Assembly: GCF_050003625.1 (NCBI RefSeq)
Contig: NC_134397.1
Span: 192,655,063-192,719,062 of the forward strand
Origin: Haematobia irritans
Lineage: Eukaryota > Arthropoda > Insecta > Diptera > Muscidae
Direction: 5' to 3'
DNA length: 64,000 nt
Within the stretch, counting starts at the first letter, position 1. Every line of letters starts with the position of its first letter. The position numbers and the translations under genes are program-made. The notes beneath the pieces were generated by a model. It was not told the origin of the DNA. It did not search any database and saw only the letters and a list, made by a program, of their open reading frames with translations. This document shows positions 62,686 to 64,000 of this stretch, in pieces.

Positions 62686-63429
62686 TTTGGTAACCAAGTT
62701 CAGAACACCAACTAAAAATTCTCGCCATAGACTGGCCATTCGATTTTATAATCCTCCAAATGCTGTACGTCAGTAGAAAGAGGACTGAAACGTCGTGAAA
62801 CTAGGAAAAACACGACTAATGTACGCGTTAGAATTGTTGTTGTATCCTGGAAACCAGTTTTTGTAAGTTGTCACATGTTGTTGTAGTTGACTGTAGAAAC
62901 AATAAGCATTGTTCGACTGTTCACCCCTTAGGTGAATTCTAACAAATTAGCTTTCTAAAAATAAATTTCGTGTTGTTGCATTACTATGTAAAAAAAACGA
63001 AATAAAAATAAGATTAAGGGACTTGAAAGTTATATGAAAAGATAATGTACAGTGGGAGAAAAGATGATTCAATTTGTAAGAGGAAATTTCCCAAATGTTT
63101 TCTCCATAAGGAGTTAGCATAAAGGGCCCAAAATTGAGTTATCACTCCCAGACAAATCTATACTAAAGGCTGTGGAAAGGTTCATTCGCCCGAACCGAAA
63201 TATGTACAGTCCAGGCGTGTATAGATTTGTATCTGGCGTTTTCTTTTCAATGGCTCTATTAACCAATGGCTCTATTAATCAATGGCTCTATTAACAATGT
63301 TCCTTAATCTATTTGTCCATAAAGTTCGAAACATAATTGTATAATTAGATATAATGCATTTGGACGTCAATTGCCTGTTTCGGTATCAGGCTAACATGAA
63401 ATATAATAGTTATAAAATTTTGGTAGATT
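62686..63429. other. Unique downstream sequence
   Basis: No gene is seen. AATGGCTCTATTAA is repeated three times at 63250-63297, and ACAAATCTATAC (63153) pairs with GTATAGATTTGT (63219). Confidence 0.45.
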
Positions 63430-64000
63430 ATTTTTGGGGATCGGCTATATATAACTATAGACCGATATGGACCAATTTTGGCATGGATGTTAGCGGTCAT
63501 ATAATAGCGCAATGTACCACATTTCACCACGTACCAAATTTCAACCGGATCAGGTGAATTTTGGTCTTCCAAGGGGCTTCGGAGGTCAAATCTGGGGATC
63601 GCTTTATATGGGGGCTACATATAATTATGGACCGATATGGGCCAATTCCTGCATGGTTGTTAGAGACCATAAACTACCACCACGTATCAAATTTCAACCG
63701 AATCGGATGAGCTTTGCTCATCCATGGGGCTACGGAGGTCAAATCTGGGGATCGGTTTATATGGGGGCTATATATAATTATGGGCCGATGTGGACCAATT
63801 TTTGCGTACTTGTTAAAGACCACATAATTACACCATGTACCAAATTTCAGCCGGATCGGATGAAATTTGCTTCTCTTAGAGGCTCCGCAAGCCAAATCTA
63901 GGGATCGGAGACCATATACTAACACCATGTACCAGATTTCAGTCGGATCAGATGAAATTTGTCTCTCTTAGAAGTTCCGCAAGCCAAATCTGGGTATCGG
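63430..64000 (+). mobile_element. DINE-1-like type 2 body, running off the window
   Basis: Four modules with GGGGGCTATATATAATTAT, GACCGATATGGACCAAT, GTACCAAATTTCA and GGATCGGATGAAATTTG, the same as those of 30896-32545. Neither end is in the window; the left edge abuts TTTTGGTAGATTATTTTTGG without the 5' hairpin. Confidence 0.82.

Overview
The window is fly nuclear DNA, most likely from a calyptrate (muscid-type) dipteran. The evidence is AT-rich non-coding sequence, dense DINE-1/mini-me-like repeats with GTCY tetranucleotide runs, tRNA-derived SINEs, Tc1/mariner relics, very long 29-bp AT-rich repeat arrays, and one multi-exon chemosensory ionotropic receptor (IR) gene. No prokaryotic or viral gene, rRNA or functional tRNA was seen. 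Species is not determined.

Layout: (1) 1-19041 is a tandem satellite with a monomer of about 125 bp, arranged partly in higher-order blocks and broken once by a SINE (9961-10249). (2) 19042-30253 is intergenic: 29-bp arrays, DINE-1-like copies, a fold-back element holding two head-to-head tRNA-like modules, and a TA-flanked MITE. (3) 30254-58629, + strand, is the only host gene I can support. It is an IR whose ten exons join in phase into a 731-residue protein; it is probably Ir68a or a close relative. Its introns hold almost all the other features: a LINE invaded by a SINE that was itself invaded by a hAT MITE, a DD37E Tc1/mariner element, a relic DD41D (rosa-like) element, a hAT element invaded by a DINE-1-like element, a 3.8-kb degenerate minisatellite, inverted monomers of the same satellite that fills the window start, and several 29-bp arrays. 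(4) 58638-64000 is downstream repeat sequence with no gene that I can support.

The IR is expected to be a plasma-membrane cation channel subunit in sensory neurons, working with co-receptors encoded elsewhere. The rest is selfish or structural DNA. The most useful signals are the phase-consistent gene model across 28 kb, the nested-insertion chronology, a likely SINE-LINE 3'-tail relationship, the fold-back element with divergent Pol III-like modules, and the shared satellite in the array and the intron. I did not find a new defence, biosynthetic or regulatory system.
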